From the NCBI GenBank assembly GCA_002021875.1, contig CP018627.1, positions 11,408,001-11,472,000 of the forward strand: a stretch of DNA of 64,000 nucleotides. Direction: 5' to 3'. The notes beneath the pieces were generated by a model. It did no database searches, was not told the DNA's origin, and saw only the letters and a program-made list of their open reading frames with translations. A program made the position numbers and the translations under genes. Origin of the DNA: Streptomyces hygroscopicus. GTDB lineage: Bacteria; Actinomycetota; Actinomycetes; Streptomycetales; Streptomycetaceae. Shown in pieces: positions 54,007 to 62,754 of this stretch (positions within the stretch are counted from its first letter, which is position 1; every line of letters starts with the position of its first letter).

Positions 54007-55176
54007 TCACTTCTGACCGTGCGCGAAGTACGCGGCCACGTCCGGATCCACGGGAGCGATGTCGACGGCCCTTCCCCCGTCCCGCAGCGACAGGGTGGCC
54101 GCGTAGCCGGCGGCCACCGCTTCGCGGGCCGCCACCGGCGAGGTGACGGTGGCACCGCCTTCCCGCACGAACCGCAGGAACTCCGCGGCCAAGAGCGGAT
54201 CGGCTCCACCGTGGGTGCCGGTCGGAGTGTGGACGGGGACCACCAGATCGCCCTCGGCGCGGTATTCGGAGCGGCGGTTCCACACCCGGACCTCCGCTCC
54301 CTCGGAGTCGCCGAAGTTCTCCATCCGTCCCTCGGTGCCGATCACCGTGTAGTTGCGCCAGTAGTCCGGCGTGTAGTGGCACTGCTGATAGCTGGCGAAG
54401 ACGCCGTTGTCCAGGTGCATCTGCATCATGCTCAGGTCCTCCACGTCCACCACCGGGTGGAGGCCGGTCAGGCTGAGGGGCGGCCAGTTGTCCATCGACA
54501 GCCAGTCGGTCATCCGCTGCCCACTGCGGTCGCGGCGCGAGCTGATGTCGCCGTAGACCGTCAGCCCGCCCATGGCGTTCACGCGCCGGGTGTATCCGTC
54601 GGCCAGCCAGTGGATGACATCGATGTCGTGGGCTCCCTTCTGCAACAGCAGACCGGTGGTGTTGCGCCGGTCCGCGTGCCAGTCCTTGAAGTAGAAATCT
54701 CCGCCATTGCCCACGAAGTGGCGGCACCAGATCGCCTTCACCTCGCCGATGGCCCCGCTGTCGATCAGGTCGCGCATGGCGACCACGACCGGCATGTGTC
54801 GCATGTTGTGGCCGACGTACAGCGGGGTTCGGTACGCACGGGCCGCCGTGAGCAGCCGGTCGCAGGCCTCGATGGTGATCGCCATCGGCTTGTCCAGGAA
54901 CACCGGTACACCGGCCGCGAGGAAGTCCAGGCCGATCTGCTCGTGCGTGTGGTCGGGGGTCAGTACGAACACGCCGTCAAGCCTTGCATCGAGCAGTTCG
55001 TAATGGTCCAGGGTGGTCCTCACCCCGGTGCCGAAGCGTTTCTCGGCGAGCGCGAGCATCCGCGGATCGCGGTCGCAGGCGGCAGCCACCACGGAGCCCG
55101 AGCCCGGCCGATGGGCCAGCTCGACCAGATCGCTGCGGTTGCCCAGGCCGATGACGCCGAGCCTGATGTCGTTCAA
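54007..55176 (-). CDS. Gfo/Idh/MocA-family oxidoreductase
   Basis: A 389-aa dehydrogenase-like protein. Rossmann start GVIGLGNRSDLVELA, FLDKPMAIT with the active-site Lys, and QKGAHDIDVIHWLADG with Asp and His of the catalytic region. The start is TTG with AAGGAC upstream. It has no Cys cluster, unlike the protein at 23089. Long leader (~460 nt) if transcribed from the promoter at ~55680. It may oxidise or epimerise the galactose-type product of the GH35 operon. Confidence 0.85.
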   Translation of the reverse strand: MNDIRLGVIGLGNRSDLVELAHRPGSGSVVAAACDRDPRMLALAEKRFGTGVRTTLDHYELLDARLDGVFVLTPDHTHEQIGLDFLAAGVPVFLDKPMAITIEACDRLLTAARAYRTPLYVGHNMRHMPVVVAMRDLIDSGAIGEVKAIWCRHFVGNGGDFYFKDWHADRRNTTGLLLQKGAHDIDVIHWLADGYTRRVNAMGGLTVYGDISSRRDRSGQRMTDWLSMDNWPPLSLTGLHPVVDVEDLSMMQMHLDNGVFASYQQCHYTPDYWRNYTVIGTEGRMENFGDSEGAEVRVWNRRSEYRAEGDLVVPVHTPTGTHGGADPLLAAEFLRFVREGGATVTSPVAAREAVAAGYAATLSLRDGGRAVDIAPVDPDVAAYFAHGQK

Positions 55177-55490
55177 CGCGCTGTCCTTTCAAGGGATTTC
55201 GACGAGTTATGGTTGCGGCTGGTGAAGGCGGTGCCCTGAATGCTGCGTCGCTGGGGAAGCAGAGCGGTACGAGCGCCACGCTCATCGGTGCGGAGGCCGT
55301 CGGGAACCCGGCTCTCAGCACCGAGAGGCGGGTGAAGCGCGTGCGGTAGAGGCCGGCCGGGACCTCGGAGCGGGGAGGGGCTGGTCGCTGGATCCTGTCC
55401 CGGATCCCATAGGTGAGCCAGGCCGGCGGACGTGTCCACGGCTACGCCGAATGTACATGGAGACATCCCATCTACGCTATGATAAAGAAG

Positions 55491-55510
55491 AGATAAATCT
55501 GATACATGTT
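55491..55510. promoter_or_regulatory. Operator-like site before the Gfo/Idh gene
   Basis: AGATAAATCTGATACATGTT. Its reverse complement, AACATGTATCAGATTTATCT, matches the right part of the palindrome at 45890-45909 extended by CTATC. It also contains TGTATCAGA, as at 55719. Probably bound by the same regulator. Confidence 0.5.
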
Positions 55511-55635
55511 GGACCATAAGGCGGAATGCGCCGACCTCTCTGGAAGTCGTTCGCGGTTGCGGGGGTTCGAGAGAGATCATTCAGGGGGGCCTGTCGCGAC
55601 CGGGCGCGGGTGGAACGGCTTAGGTGGGGCGGCGT

Positions 55636-55731
55636 GACCGGGATGGAGGAGAGTCTGGGGTTGCCGGATCCTGGCGTCAAGGGTTTGGGTATGATTCACT
55701 GAGTCAGGACTACATGATGTATCAGAAACAT
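55636..55731. promoter_or_regulatory. Divergent control region with palindromic operator (right copy)
   Basis: This is an inverted, slightly changed copy of 45686-45780: GTTGCCGGATCCTGGCGTCA, TGATTCACTGAG and the operator ATGTATCAGAAACAT (55717-55731) are all present. TATGAT (55690-55695) is a likely -10 for the GntR gene, and on the minus strand TTGACG-N18-AGACTC would serve the Gfo/Idh gene. The operator lies after the GntR start site, suiting autorepression. Confidence 0.62.
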
Positions 55732-55796
55732 GCGACCGGCGTTGAGGCCAGGGTCTGCCGGACCGGCGGCCTCAAGAGGGAAGCGAGGGAGAGCCG

Positions 55797-56576
55797 TTGA
55801 CCCACTCAGAGAAGAGCGCCGCGTCCGCCTCTGCACCGGCGGGTACGGCGCGCGGATACCGCCCCGGGTACGAGGTCGCGGCCGAACGCGTCCTCGAGTA
55901 CATCGTCCGGGCGGGACTTCAGCCCGGTGACCGGCTGCCCACGGAGAAGGACCTGGCCGAAGAGGTGCAGATGAGTCGGACCGTGGTGCGGGAGGCGGTG
56001 AAGATCCTCTCCGCCTTGGGACGGCTGTCCGTACAAAAGGGCCGCGGCATTTACGTGGCCGAGCCCGAGCAGTCCTCCTGGCAGCAGTCGCTCGCCAACT
56101 TTCTGCCCGCGGACCTGCGACAGGTGGACGAGCTCTTCGAGTTCCGCCGCCATCTGGAGACCACCACCGCGAACCTGGCCTCGCAGCGAGCCACCCCCAC
56201 GCAGGTCAAGGCGGTCCGCGAAGCCGCGCAGCAGTCCGTCCGTGCGGCAGAGCAGGGCGACATCGATGCCTTCACTTTCGCCGACGAGGCCTTCCACACC
56301 GGTATCGCGGCCGCTGCCGCCAACATGTTCTTCGCCTCCACCGTCGACGCGATGCGGCGCCTGCAGCGCCAGGTCACGACCATAGGGCTGGCCGGCATCG
56401 CAGGCGGATCCCTGCAGGTGGCCGCCGAACAGCACGAGGCCATTGCCGAAGCCATCGCCGCCGGAGAAGCCGGTCGCGCCGAAGCGCTGATGGCCGAACA
56501 CATCGACATGACCGCCCAGCAGTTCCAGCAGGAGATCTGGCGTCGCGTCGTACCCGGCGACGAGACCCGCCCCTGA
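55797..56576 (+). CDS. GntR-family regulator, FadR subgroup (FCD domain)
   Basis: A 259-aa regulator. The winged helix spans ~25-95 (RLPTEKDLAEEVQMSRTVVR, then ILSALGRLSVQKGRGIYV), followed by an all-helical FCD ligand domain (FRRHLETTTANLASQRA, FADEAFHTGIAAAAAN with the usual Asp/His metal ligands). The start is TTG with GAGGGA upstream. Position at the end of the third unit and the palindromes before itself, the Gfo/Idh gene and the ABC/enolase pair make it the probable repressor of that unit; a sugar acid would be a typical effector. Confidence 0.88.
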   Translation: MTHSEKSAASASAPAGTARGYRPGYEVAAERVLEYIVRAGLQPGDRLPTEKDLAEEVQMSRTVVREAVKILSALGRLSVQKGRGIYVAEPEQSSWQQSLANFLPADLRQVDELFEFRRHLETTTANLASQRATPTQVKAVREAAQQSVRAAEQGDIDAFTFADEAFHTGIAAAAANMFFASTVDAMRRLQRQVTTIGLAGIAGGSLQVAAEQHEAIAEAIAAGEAGRAEALMAEHIDMTAQQFQQEIWRRVVPGDETRP

Positions 56577-56914
56577 ACCCCGGACCTTCAACCGGCGGAT
56601 CGAGCATCCTGGAAACACCGGACGACGCCGATGCGCGCGGGAGTGCGTACTTGGCTTGGGTTCTCTGCGGACTCCGTCGTTGTGACGCGTGTCGGGCCGA
56701 TAAACCCAACTGCCGGATGAAAGGCGGCGGGCGTGCGTCCCTGGTCGCGTACGGGGTGAGGAGTTCGGCCAGGATTGCGGCGCCGGGGTGGCGGGGATTC
56801 TTGGTCAGCACAGCTGGGCTGAAACCTCAACTGCTTTGCGTCACCCTCCTGGTGCTTCTCCGATGCAGAGCCGGGCCCACTGGTTTCGCGCATAGTGAGT
56901 GGAGCGAGAGGGTT
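56577..56914. other. Gene-free segment after the GntR gene
   Basis: No recognisable gene or hairpin of note. Probably eroded IS-flanking DNA. Confidence 0.35.
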
Positions 56915-57120
56915 GACCTTTGCCCATCGCGCGGCGGACCCGGCCAGCCAGCCGGTCGCGTATTTGCCCGATGACCCCGGTGGCCGCCCAGCGCGCCATG
57001 AACCCCCAAACCGTGCGCCAGGGCGGAAAGTTCACAGGCAGACCCTCCACTCGCAGCCGGTGCCGACCACGTAGCGAATGGCATCGACGATCTCGCGACG
57101 GGACCTGAAGGTTCCCTGGT
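56915..57120 (-). pseudogene. IS5-family transposase N-terminal fragment, frameshifted
   Basis: The minus strand reads GTFRSRREIVDAIRYVVGTG then, after a frame change, NFPPWRTVWGFMARWAATGV and IGQIRDRLAGRVRRAMGKG. This is the N-terminal helix-turn-helix region of IS5-type transposases. The DDE part is absent. Confidence 0.7.
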
Positions 57121-57897
57121 TCGGGCCGCCGATGGGCCCGGCGACGCTGACCACGGCCTGCCTGATGGAATTGGGCCCGCGGCCCGGAAGACGCCCATGC
57201 CTCCGCCACCGGTGACGCGCTCGATTCCGCCCTGGTGGTCACCCAACGCAATTCCCGCTTCGACACGTTGTGACCTGCTGAGGTGAGGTGGCCGAGCGGT
57301 GTCTCACCATCGCCCGATGCTTCGCGGGCCCGTCCGGCCCGGGGCGACTGCCGGGCGGAGTACCGCACACGCAGCCGAAGACGTGGAACCCGGTGCCCAT
57401 CCGACGCGACAGCCGGTCCAGCAGCCTGCCCGCAACCCGCCCGACAAGCCGAAAACGGTCCACCGGAGGAACCGACGGACCGTCACGAGACTTCGAGGCC
57501 GGAGCCTGCCGCTCTTACCGGCCATTGCGGTCCCGCCCCAGGGAAGCGGTGGGGCGGGAGCGTGTGCTCCCTGCGTACGCGGTGCCCCGCCCGTGCGGGA
57601 CGCGCGCCGCACGGGACGGGGGGTGTGCGCGGGGATGTCCGTCGAGCGCTGCGCCCTACGGGGTAATTCGGCGTCTTGCTCTGGCGTTGACCGCGAGTCG
57701 CGCACCTACTGGTGCTATAGACCGGTGGGTTCCACCTACGCCGGGGGACGGTGACGCGGGCAACCCTCCAGCGGGCACGACTCGGCGTCGATCTCCGTAC
57801 GTGTACATCCCCTGGCCCCCGATGCGCCGCCGCGCCCTGATCAGGCGTCGCATGGCGAGCAACGGCCCACCGAACCATACGATTCGGAGGGCCCCTT
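57121..57897. other. Long gene-poor segment
   Basis: About 780 bp with open frames but no start/RBS pair or protein I recognise. It contains the upstream region of the Ig-repeat gene. Confidence 0.35.
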
Positions 57898-58767
57898 ATG
57901 GCTCCCCCCACTATCACCCTGGTGACGGTGACCCCGAACCCGTCGGTGGTCGGACAGTCGGTCACGCTCACCGCCACCGTGATACCGCTCGGCGTCGGCA
58001 CCCCCAGCGGCACGGTCACCTTCATCATCACCGGCGGCCCCACCCTGATGGGAACGCTGGTGGGCGGGACGATCTCGGTCACCGCGACGGGTCTGAGCGT
58101 CGGCACACACGTGGTCGCCGCCCTTTGCAGCGGTGACACCAACTTCCTCACCTCCACCGGTACCAATGCCATCGTCGTCGTCCCGGCCTCGACCACGACC
58201 TCGGTGATGTCCTCGCCCAATCCGTCGGCGCTCGGGCAGCCGGTGACGTTCACCGCGACGATCACCCCGGTCGCGCCCGGCGCGGGCACACCCGGCGGTA
58301 CGGTCACCGGTTCCGGGACGTTGTCGGGCGGTGTGGCGAGCTTCACCACCAGCGCCCTCGACGCCAATGCCACCGCGTACACCGTGACCGCCGTCTACAA
58401 CCCCGACACCGCCACCTTCCTCACCTCGACAGGAACCGACACGCACACGGTGAACAGGGCGGACACGAAGGTCACCATCACCTCCATCCCCAACCCCTCC
58501 ACGGTGGGGGAGACGGTCAGCTACATCGCCTTCGTGGAAGCCGTGCCCCCCGGAACGGGCGTCCCCACCGGCAACGTCGCCACCGCCATCGACGTCATGG
58601 ACCAAACCGTCTTCTTTACAAGCGTGGCCCTGGACAGCAACGGCTTCACCCTCTTCACCGACAACGCCTTTCCGGCCGGTGCCTACACCGTCTCCAGCCA
58701 GTACGAAGGAGATGCCAACTTCAACGCGTCGTCGTTCGACACCGACCCCCACATCATCAATCCGTGA
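57898..58767 (+). CDS. Ig-like repeat protein, three tandem repeats
   Basis: A 289-aa protein made of three ~95-residue bacterial Ig-like repeats. Each begins with a PNPS motif and a VTxTATV strand: VTPNPSVVGQSVTLTATVIP, SSPNPSALGQPVTFTATITP, and SIPNPSTVGETVSYIAFVEA. Each repeat has a SGTVTF-like strand and ends in a GD-x-N-F turn. There is no signal peptide, membrane anchor or enzyme domain. GGAGG lies 7 nt before the ATG. Such repeats are usually adhesive modules of larger surface proteins; a stand-alone, apparently cytoplasmic one is odd. It may leave by a non-classical route. Confidence 0.8.
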   Translation: MAPPTITLVTVTPNPSVVGQSVTLTATVIPLGVGTPSGTVTFIITGGPTLMGTLVGGTISVTATGLSVGTHVVAALCSGDTNFLTSTGTNAIVVVPASTTTSVMSSPNPSALGQPVTFTATITPVAPGAGTPGGTVTGSGTLSGGVASFTTSALDANATAYTVTAVYNPDTATFLTSTGTDTHTVNRADTKVTITSIPNPSTVGETVSYIAFVEAVPPGTGVPTGNVATAIDVMDQTVFFTSVALDSNGFTLFTDNAFPAGAYTVSSQYEGDANFNASSFDTDPHIINP

Positions 58768-59061
58768 CCCCACACACCCTGCTCCGCTCGGAGCCGACGT
58801 TACAGCCGGGCCGCCGCACGACCCGCGGCGGATCGGCGAGTACCGATGACTGGGCAGGAGCGGTTCCTGCGCGGCGTGTCCTGGGTTTTCGGTGTGGTGG
58901 TCGCCTGGAGGGCGGGGTGGGGGTGTTGCTGGCCCCCCTTCCAGGTGCTGGGGCTGGCCCCCGTGTGGCCGGGGTGCTGACGCCATAGCGCCGCCTGGTC
59001 TCCGGTCCGTACGTTTAGGCAGGTCAGAGCGTTACTGACCGATTCAGGACCGGAGTCCTCC

Positions 59062-60114
59062 ATGTCTCAGACCACCGTGCCGTCTGTGTCCACGGCACCC
59101 GTCGGCGCCACCGCGCAGCAGGGGAGTGAGTTCACTCCCCTGCTGCGGAAGGTCAGGGGACAGGGGCTGCTGGGGCGTCGCAAGGGCTGGTACGCGCGGA
59201 TGATCACCGTGAACCTCCTCGCCCTGGCCGCCGTGGTGACAGGGTTCGTCCTCGCCGGGGACACCTGGTGGACGCTGCTGCTCGCCGCGCCGCTGGCCAT
59301 CCTGTCCGCCCGCACCGCTTACGTCGGCCACGACGCCGGGCACGCCCAGATCGCTGTCGGCCGCCGGGCGAACCGCGCCATCGGACTCCTCCACGGCAAT
59401 CTGCTCCTGGGTATGAGCTACGCGTGGTGGAACGACAAGCACAACCGGCACCACGCCAACCCCAACCACATCGAGAAGGACCCCGACGTCGGCGCCGGCG
59501 CACTGGTGTGGACCGCGGAGCAGGCCGCTGTGCGTCGCGGATTCGCCCGCTGGGTCACCCGCCACCAGGCCTGGCTGTTCTTCCCGATGCTGCTGCTGGA
59601 AGGCATCGCCCTGAAGGTGAGCAGTGTCCAGGACCTGCGGCGGCAGCCGGTGCGCGAGCGGGCCGTGGAGGGCGCGCTGCTGGCGCTGCACGCGGCCGGT
59701 TACGGCGCCCTGCTGCTGACCTGCCTGCCGGTGGGCAAGGCCGTCGCGTTCGCCCTGGTGCATCATGCGCTCTTCGGGCTCCACCTGGGAATGGCCTTCG
59801 CGCCCAACCACAAGGGCATGGAGATGCCCGGCCCGGCGGGCGAGCGCTGGGGCCATCTGCGCCGCCAGGTCCTGACCTCGCGGAACGTCCGGGGCGGGCC
59901 GGTCACGGACTGGCTCCTGGGCGGGCTGAACTACCAGATCGAGCATCACCTCTTCCCGAACATGCCCAGGCCCCACCTCAGGCTCGTACAGCCGCTGGTC
60001 CGGGAACACTGCCGCGACCTCAAGCTCCCGTACGCCGAGACCGGGCTGCTCGACTCGTACCGGCAGGGGCTGCGGCACATGCACACGGTCGGCGGTGCCG
60101 CCCGGCCCGAATGA
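59062..60114 (+). CDS. Membrane fatty-acid desaturase
   Basis: A 350-aa membrane di-iron desaturase. The three His boxes are HDAGH, HNRHH and QIEHH; the last, QxxHH, marks the front-end/acyl-lipid group. Four membrane segments flank them. GGAG precedes the ATG. The product would introduce a double bond into membrane acyl chains and so tune fluidity. It is a single-gene unit and unrelated to the glycan genes. Confidence 0.9.
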   Translation: MSQTTVPSVSTAPVGATAQQGSEFTPLLRKVRGQGLLGRRKGWYARMITVNLLALAAVVTGFVLAGDTWWTLLLAAPLAILSARTAYVGHDAGHAQIAVGRRANRAIGLLHGNLLLGMSYAWWNDKHNRHHANPNHIEKDPDVGAGALVWTAEQAAVRRGFARWVTRHQAWLFFPMLLLEGIALKVSSVQDLRRQPVRERAVEGALLALHAAGYGALLLTCLPVGKAVAFALVHHALFGLHLGMAFAPNHKGMEMPGPAGERWGHLRRQVLTSRNVRGGPVTDWLLGGLNYQIEHHLFPNMPRPHLRLVQPLVREHCRDLKLPYAETGLLDSYRQGLRHMHTVGGAARPE

Positions 60115-60612
60115 GAGCGCCTTCGGCCGCGGGGCCACGGGGCCGGTCCGGGCCAACGTCCGCCGGCCTCGCCATGTGGTGGCTGATTCGCCCCGGTGCG
60201 CGACTTCCGGTACGGGGTCGATCCTGCGCCCCGTATGCCGACGGCGCGCCGTTCGCCGGCACCCAGGCATCCGGCACCCGGCGCCCGAACCGGTCGGGTT
60301 GGGGCGCGGTCGGCTTGGTGTTCCACAGAATCACCATGCTTCACCTCACTCCCGCCCGGAAGTCTCTCTGCGTGGGCCCTGGAGATTTCTCCCCGGAGGC
60401 TCGGTAGCGCCGCGTGGCGGTCAGCGTGGGGTGAACGGGGCGACCTCCACGGTGCTGTCCTCGTTCACCTCGACGCGGTGGGCGAGTTGAACGAGGACGC
60501 CGGGCCGCTTCCGAGACTTTCTCCGCCACCTGCGCGGGACTCGGACCACGGCCCTGCCGACGGGCGGCATCCCGGGCCAGGCCTTCAGCACTCCACCTCC
60601 CAAGATCCCCTT
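60115..60612. other. Gene-poor segment before the YCII mosaic
   Basis: No gene is recognised. On the minus strand a frame ending AHRVEVNEDSTVEVAPFTPR at 60421 looks protein-like but has no clear start or family. Confidence 0.3.
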
Positions 60613-61017
60613 GTGGCAGAACGAGTACGCGTCCGCGAGATCGATGATGACGAGGGCCGACGGTTGCTGCGGATCATCCTGGTCAACGACGTGCCCATGG
60701 ACCAGTGGGAGCCGGAGGAGGTCTCGGCGCATGTGCAGTACATGAACGACTTCGCGGCGCGGCTGGAGGGGACCGGCGAGTTCGTCGGCGGCCAGGCACT
60801 CGCCCCCGAGGGGACATGGGTGCGGTACGACGGTGAGGGGCGCCCGCCGGTCACCGACGGCCCGTTCGCCGAGACCAAGGACCTCATCGCGGGCTGGATG
60901 GTGATCGATGTCGACAGCTACGAGCGCGCCGTCGAACTGGCCGGGGAGCTGTCGGCCGCCCCCGGGGCGGGCGGGCAGGCGATCACTGCGAGGTCCACGT
61001 CCTCGGTCACGCCGTAG
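60613..61017 (+). pseudogene. YCII-domain gene with IS-derived ends (mosaic)
   Basis: A 134-codon frame from GTG. Codons ~5-20, VRVREIDDDEGRRLLRI, resemble the start of IS630-type transposases. Then a YCII/DGPF domain begins (ILVNDVPMDQWEPEEVSAHV; GEFVGGQALAP; VTDGPFAETKDLIAGWMVID; ELAGELSAAPGAGG). The normal C-terminus is replaced by TARSTSSVTP, just where a transposase relic on the other strand begins. YCII proteins are small and often adjoin sigma-factor genes. This copy is probably inactive, although the central fold looks intact. Confidence 0.55.
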
Positions 61018-61270
61018 CGCGTCACGCGAGCACGGAGCCAGGTCGCGCCGACGGCCATCTCGGCAGCGGTGCCCAGGCGTTCACCCTTCCAGGCGGGGTG
61101 TCCGCGTTTGCCGGTGCGTGGCGGCTGGGGTCCGTACAGGATCGCGTGGGCGGCCGGGCGGGTGGTGAAGGTGACCCGGCAGGTCACGCCAGGCCGGCCC
61201 CCGGTACAAGGCGTCGCGCACTACGTGGACGACGCGGTCGGGCAGCGCTTGGGCGAAGAGGTCGACCATA
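60985..61270 (-). pseudogene. IS701-like/DDE transposase relic, frameshifted
   Basis: The minus strand reads MVDLFAQALPDRVVHVVRDA and YRGPAWRDLPGH, then after a frameshift near 61180 VTFTTRPAAHAILYGPQPPR and RTGKRGHPAWKGERLGTAAE, ending VTRYGVTEDVDLAVIAC. This is the middle part of an actinobacterial DDE transposase. The rest is gone. Confidence 0.6.
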
Positions 61271-61284
61271 GACGGCTCCGAGCC

Positions 61285-62208
61285 TTACCCGGCTGATGCG
61301 ACCGCTGTGTCGGGAATGTGAATCTGCTGCGTGAGGAACAGGGCTGCGCGGTCCAGTGCCTGGTCGGCCTCGTCGAGAACGCCGGCGAAAGACTGGAACA
61401 CGTGGGGTACGTCGGCGGTGATGTCGAGGATCACGTCCACTCCGGCTGCGCGGGCGCGGGCGGCCATGCGGGTGGAGTCGTCCAGGAGCATTTCGTTGGT
61501 GCCCGCCTGGAGGAGCATCGGCGGGAAACCGGTCAGGTCGGCGTGGATGGCCGGGCTGAGCATGTTGTGGTGCGGGTCCGCTCCCGCGAGGTACATGGCT
61601 CCGGTGTGTCCCAGGCTTTCGCGAGTGAAGAAAGGGTCGATGCGGGCCTTGGTGTCCATGCTCTCGCCCGTCCGGGTGGCGTCCAGGCCGGGGGAGAACG
61701 CCACGATCGCGGCGGGCATCGGGAGACCGGCGTCGCGGGCGGCGAGGCAGGTGGTGACGGTGAGGCCGCCGCCGGCGGAGTCCCCGGCGAACGCGATGGT
61801 CGAAGGGTCCTCGCCGCTGCCGAGGAGGGCACGGTAGGCGCTCAGTGCGTCTTCGATCGCGGCCGGGAACGGATACTCGGGGGCGAGCCGGTAGTCCAGC
61901 GAGAAAGCCCTGAACCCGGTCTTGGACACGAGGTTCCCCGTCAGCGACAGCGCGGTCTCGGGGGAGCCGAACACGTAGCCGCCGCCGTGGAAGTACAGGA
62001 TCGTCCCGGTGCGCGGGCTGTTGCCCGGCTCGATGTGCAGCGCGGGTCGGTCGCCGAGCGTCGTCTCCGTGGTGCGGAGCCCGTCCGGGACGATCATCTG
62101 GGCCATCATCGCCTTGAATCCGGTTCGGATCGCCTCGACCGACCGGGGGCCCTCGGGGCGGGGATGCCGAAGCATCGCGTTGACCTGCGCGCGCTGTTCC
62201 TTGCTCAC
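61285..62208 (-). CDS. HSL-family alpha/beta-hydrolase esterase
   Basis: A 307-aa esterase of the hormone-sensitive-lipase type. The oxyanion motif is YFHGGGYVFGSP, the nucleophile Ser lies in AGDSAGGG, and the charge-relay His in DVPHVFQ, with an Asp in LLDDS. Cytoplasmic, no signal. It should hydrolyse short-chain esters. Divergent from a MarR regulator with two operator repeats in the 69-bp gap, so it is almost certainly controlled by it. Confidence 0.9.
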   Translation of the reverse strand: MSKEQRAQVNAMLRHPRPEGPRSVEAIRTGFKAMMAQMIVPDGLRTTETTLGDRPALHIEPGNSPRTGTILYFHGGGYVFGSPETALSLTGNLVSKTGFRAFSLDYRLAPEYPFPAAIEDALSAYRALLGSGEDPSTIAFAGDSAGGGLTVTTCLAARDAGLPMPAAIVAFSPGLDATRTGESMDTKARIDPFFTRESLGHTGAMYLAGADPHHNMLSPAIHADLTGFPPMLLQAGTNEMLLDDSTRMAARARAAGVDVILDITADVPHVFQSFAGVLDEADQALDRAALFLTQQIHIPDTAVASAG

Positions 62209-62243
62209 CTGTTTGCTCCTGTCGCAAGTAACTTCCAGTGCAT

Positions 62244-62288
62244 TATATGCCGTGGCATTTAATGTAGACTATATGCCGTGGCATCTAA
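62244..62288. promoter_or_regulatory. Twin MarR operators
   Basis: TATATGCCGTGGCATTTAA (62244-62262) and TATATGCCGTGGCATCTAA (62270-62288) differ at one base and are 26 bp apart centre to centre. Each holds the palindrome ATGCC-GT-GGCAT. The second overlaps the MarR start codon, suiting autorepression. Confidence 0.8.
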
Positions 62289-62754
62289 AGCAGGCGGTGA
62301 GACCGTCGACCTCCCGGGCTTCTTCGCCGACCTCGTCCGATGCGAGACGCGTCTGTACAACGCCCTCAACGACCGTCTTCGTGAGCGGCACGGGATCGTC
62401 ACGTCGCAGTTCGAGTTCCTGCGCTACCTCCGCGACCACCCCGAATCCCGGGTGGCGGACCTGGCCGCCGAGTTCGCCGTCGGCATCGGGGCCACCAGCA
62501 AGGGCGTCGACCGCCTGCAGAGACATGGATGGGTTGCCCGCCAGCCGAATCCGTCGGATCGCCGGTCGTCCCTGCTGGCCCTGACTGACGACGGCCTGCA
62601 GTTGGTCGACGCGGCAGAAGGGACCTTTACCGAGCGATTGGCCGAGCTGATCGCAGATGCGCTCAAGGCGTCCCCCGTAACGGCCGCCGCGCAGGCCCTC
62701 TCGGAGCTGCGTTCCGTCCTGGAACGCGACCAGATCGGCATGCCCACGGGCTGA
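62278..62754 (+). CDS. MarR-family transcriptional regulator
   Basis: A 158-aa MarR protein. Winged helix in SQFEFLRYLRDHPESRVADL, then FAVGIGATSKGVDRLQRHGW and the wing RQPNPSDRRSSLLALTDDG. GTG start inside the second operator repeat. It probably represses itself and the divergent esterase and responds to a small phenolic or ester-type ligand. Confidence 0.9.
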   Translation: MASKAGGETVDLPGFFADLVRCETRLYNALNDRLRERHGIVTSQFEFLRYLRDHPESRVADLAAEFAVGIGATSKGVDRLQRHGWVARQPNPSDRRSSLLALTDDGLQLVDAAEGTFTERLAELIADALKASPVTAAAQALSELRSVLERDQIGMPTG

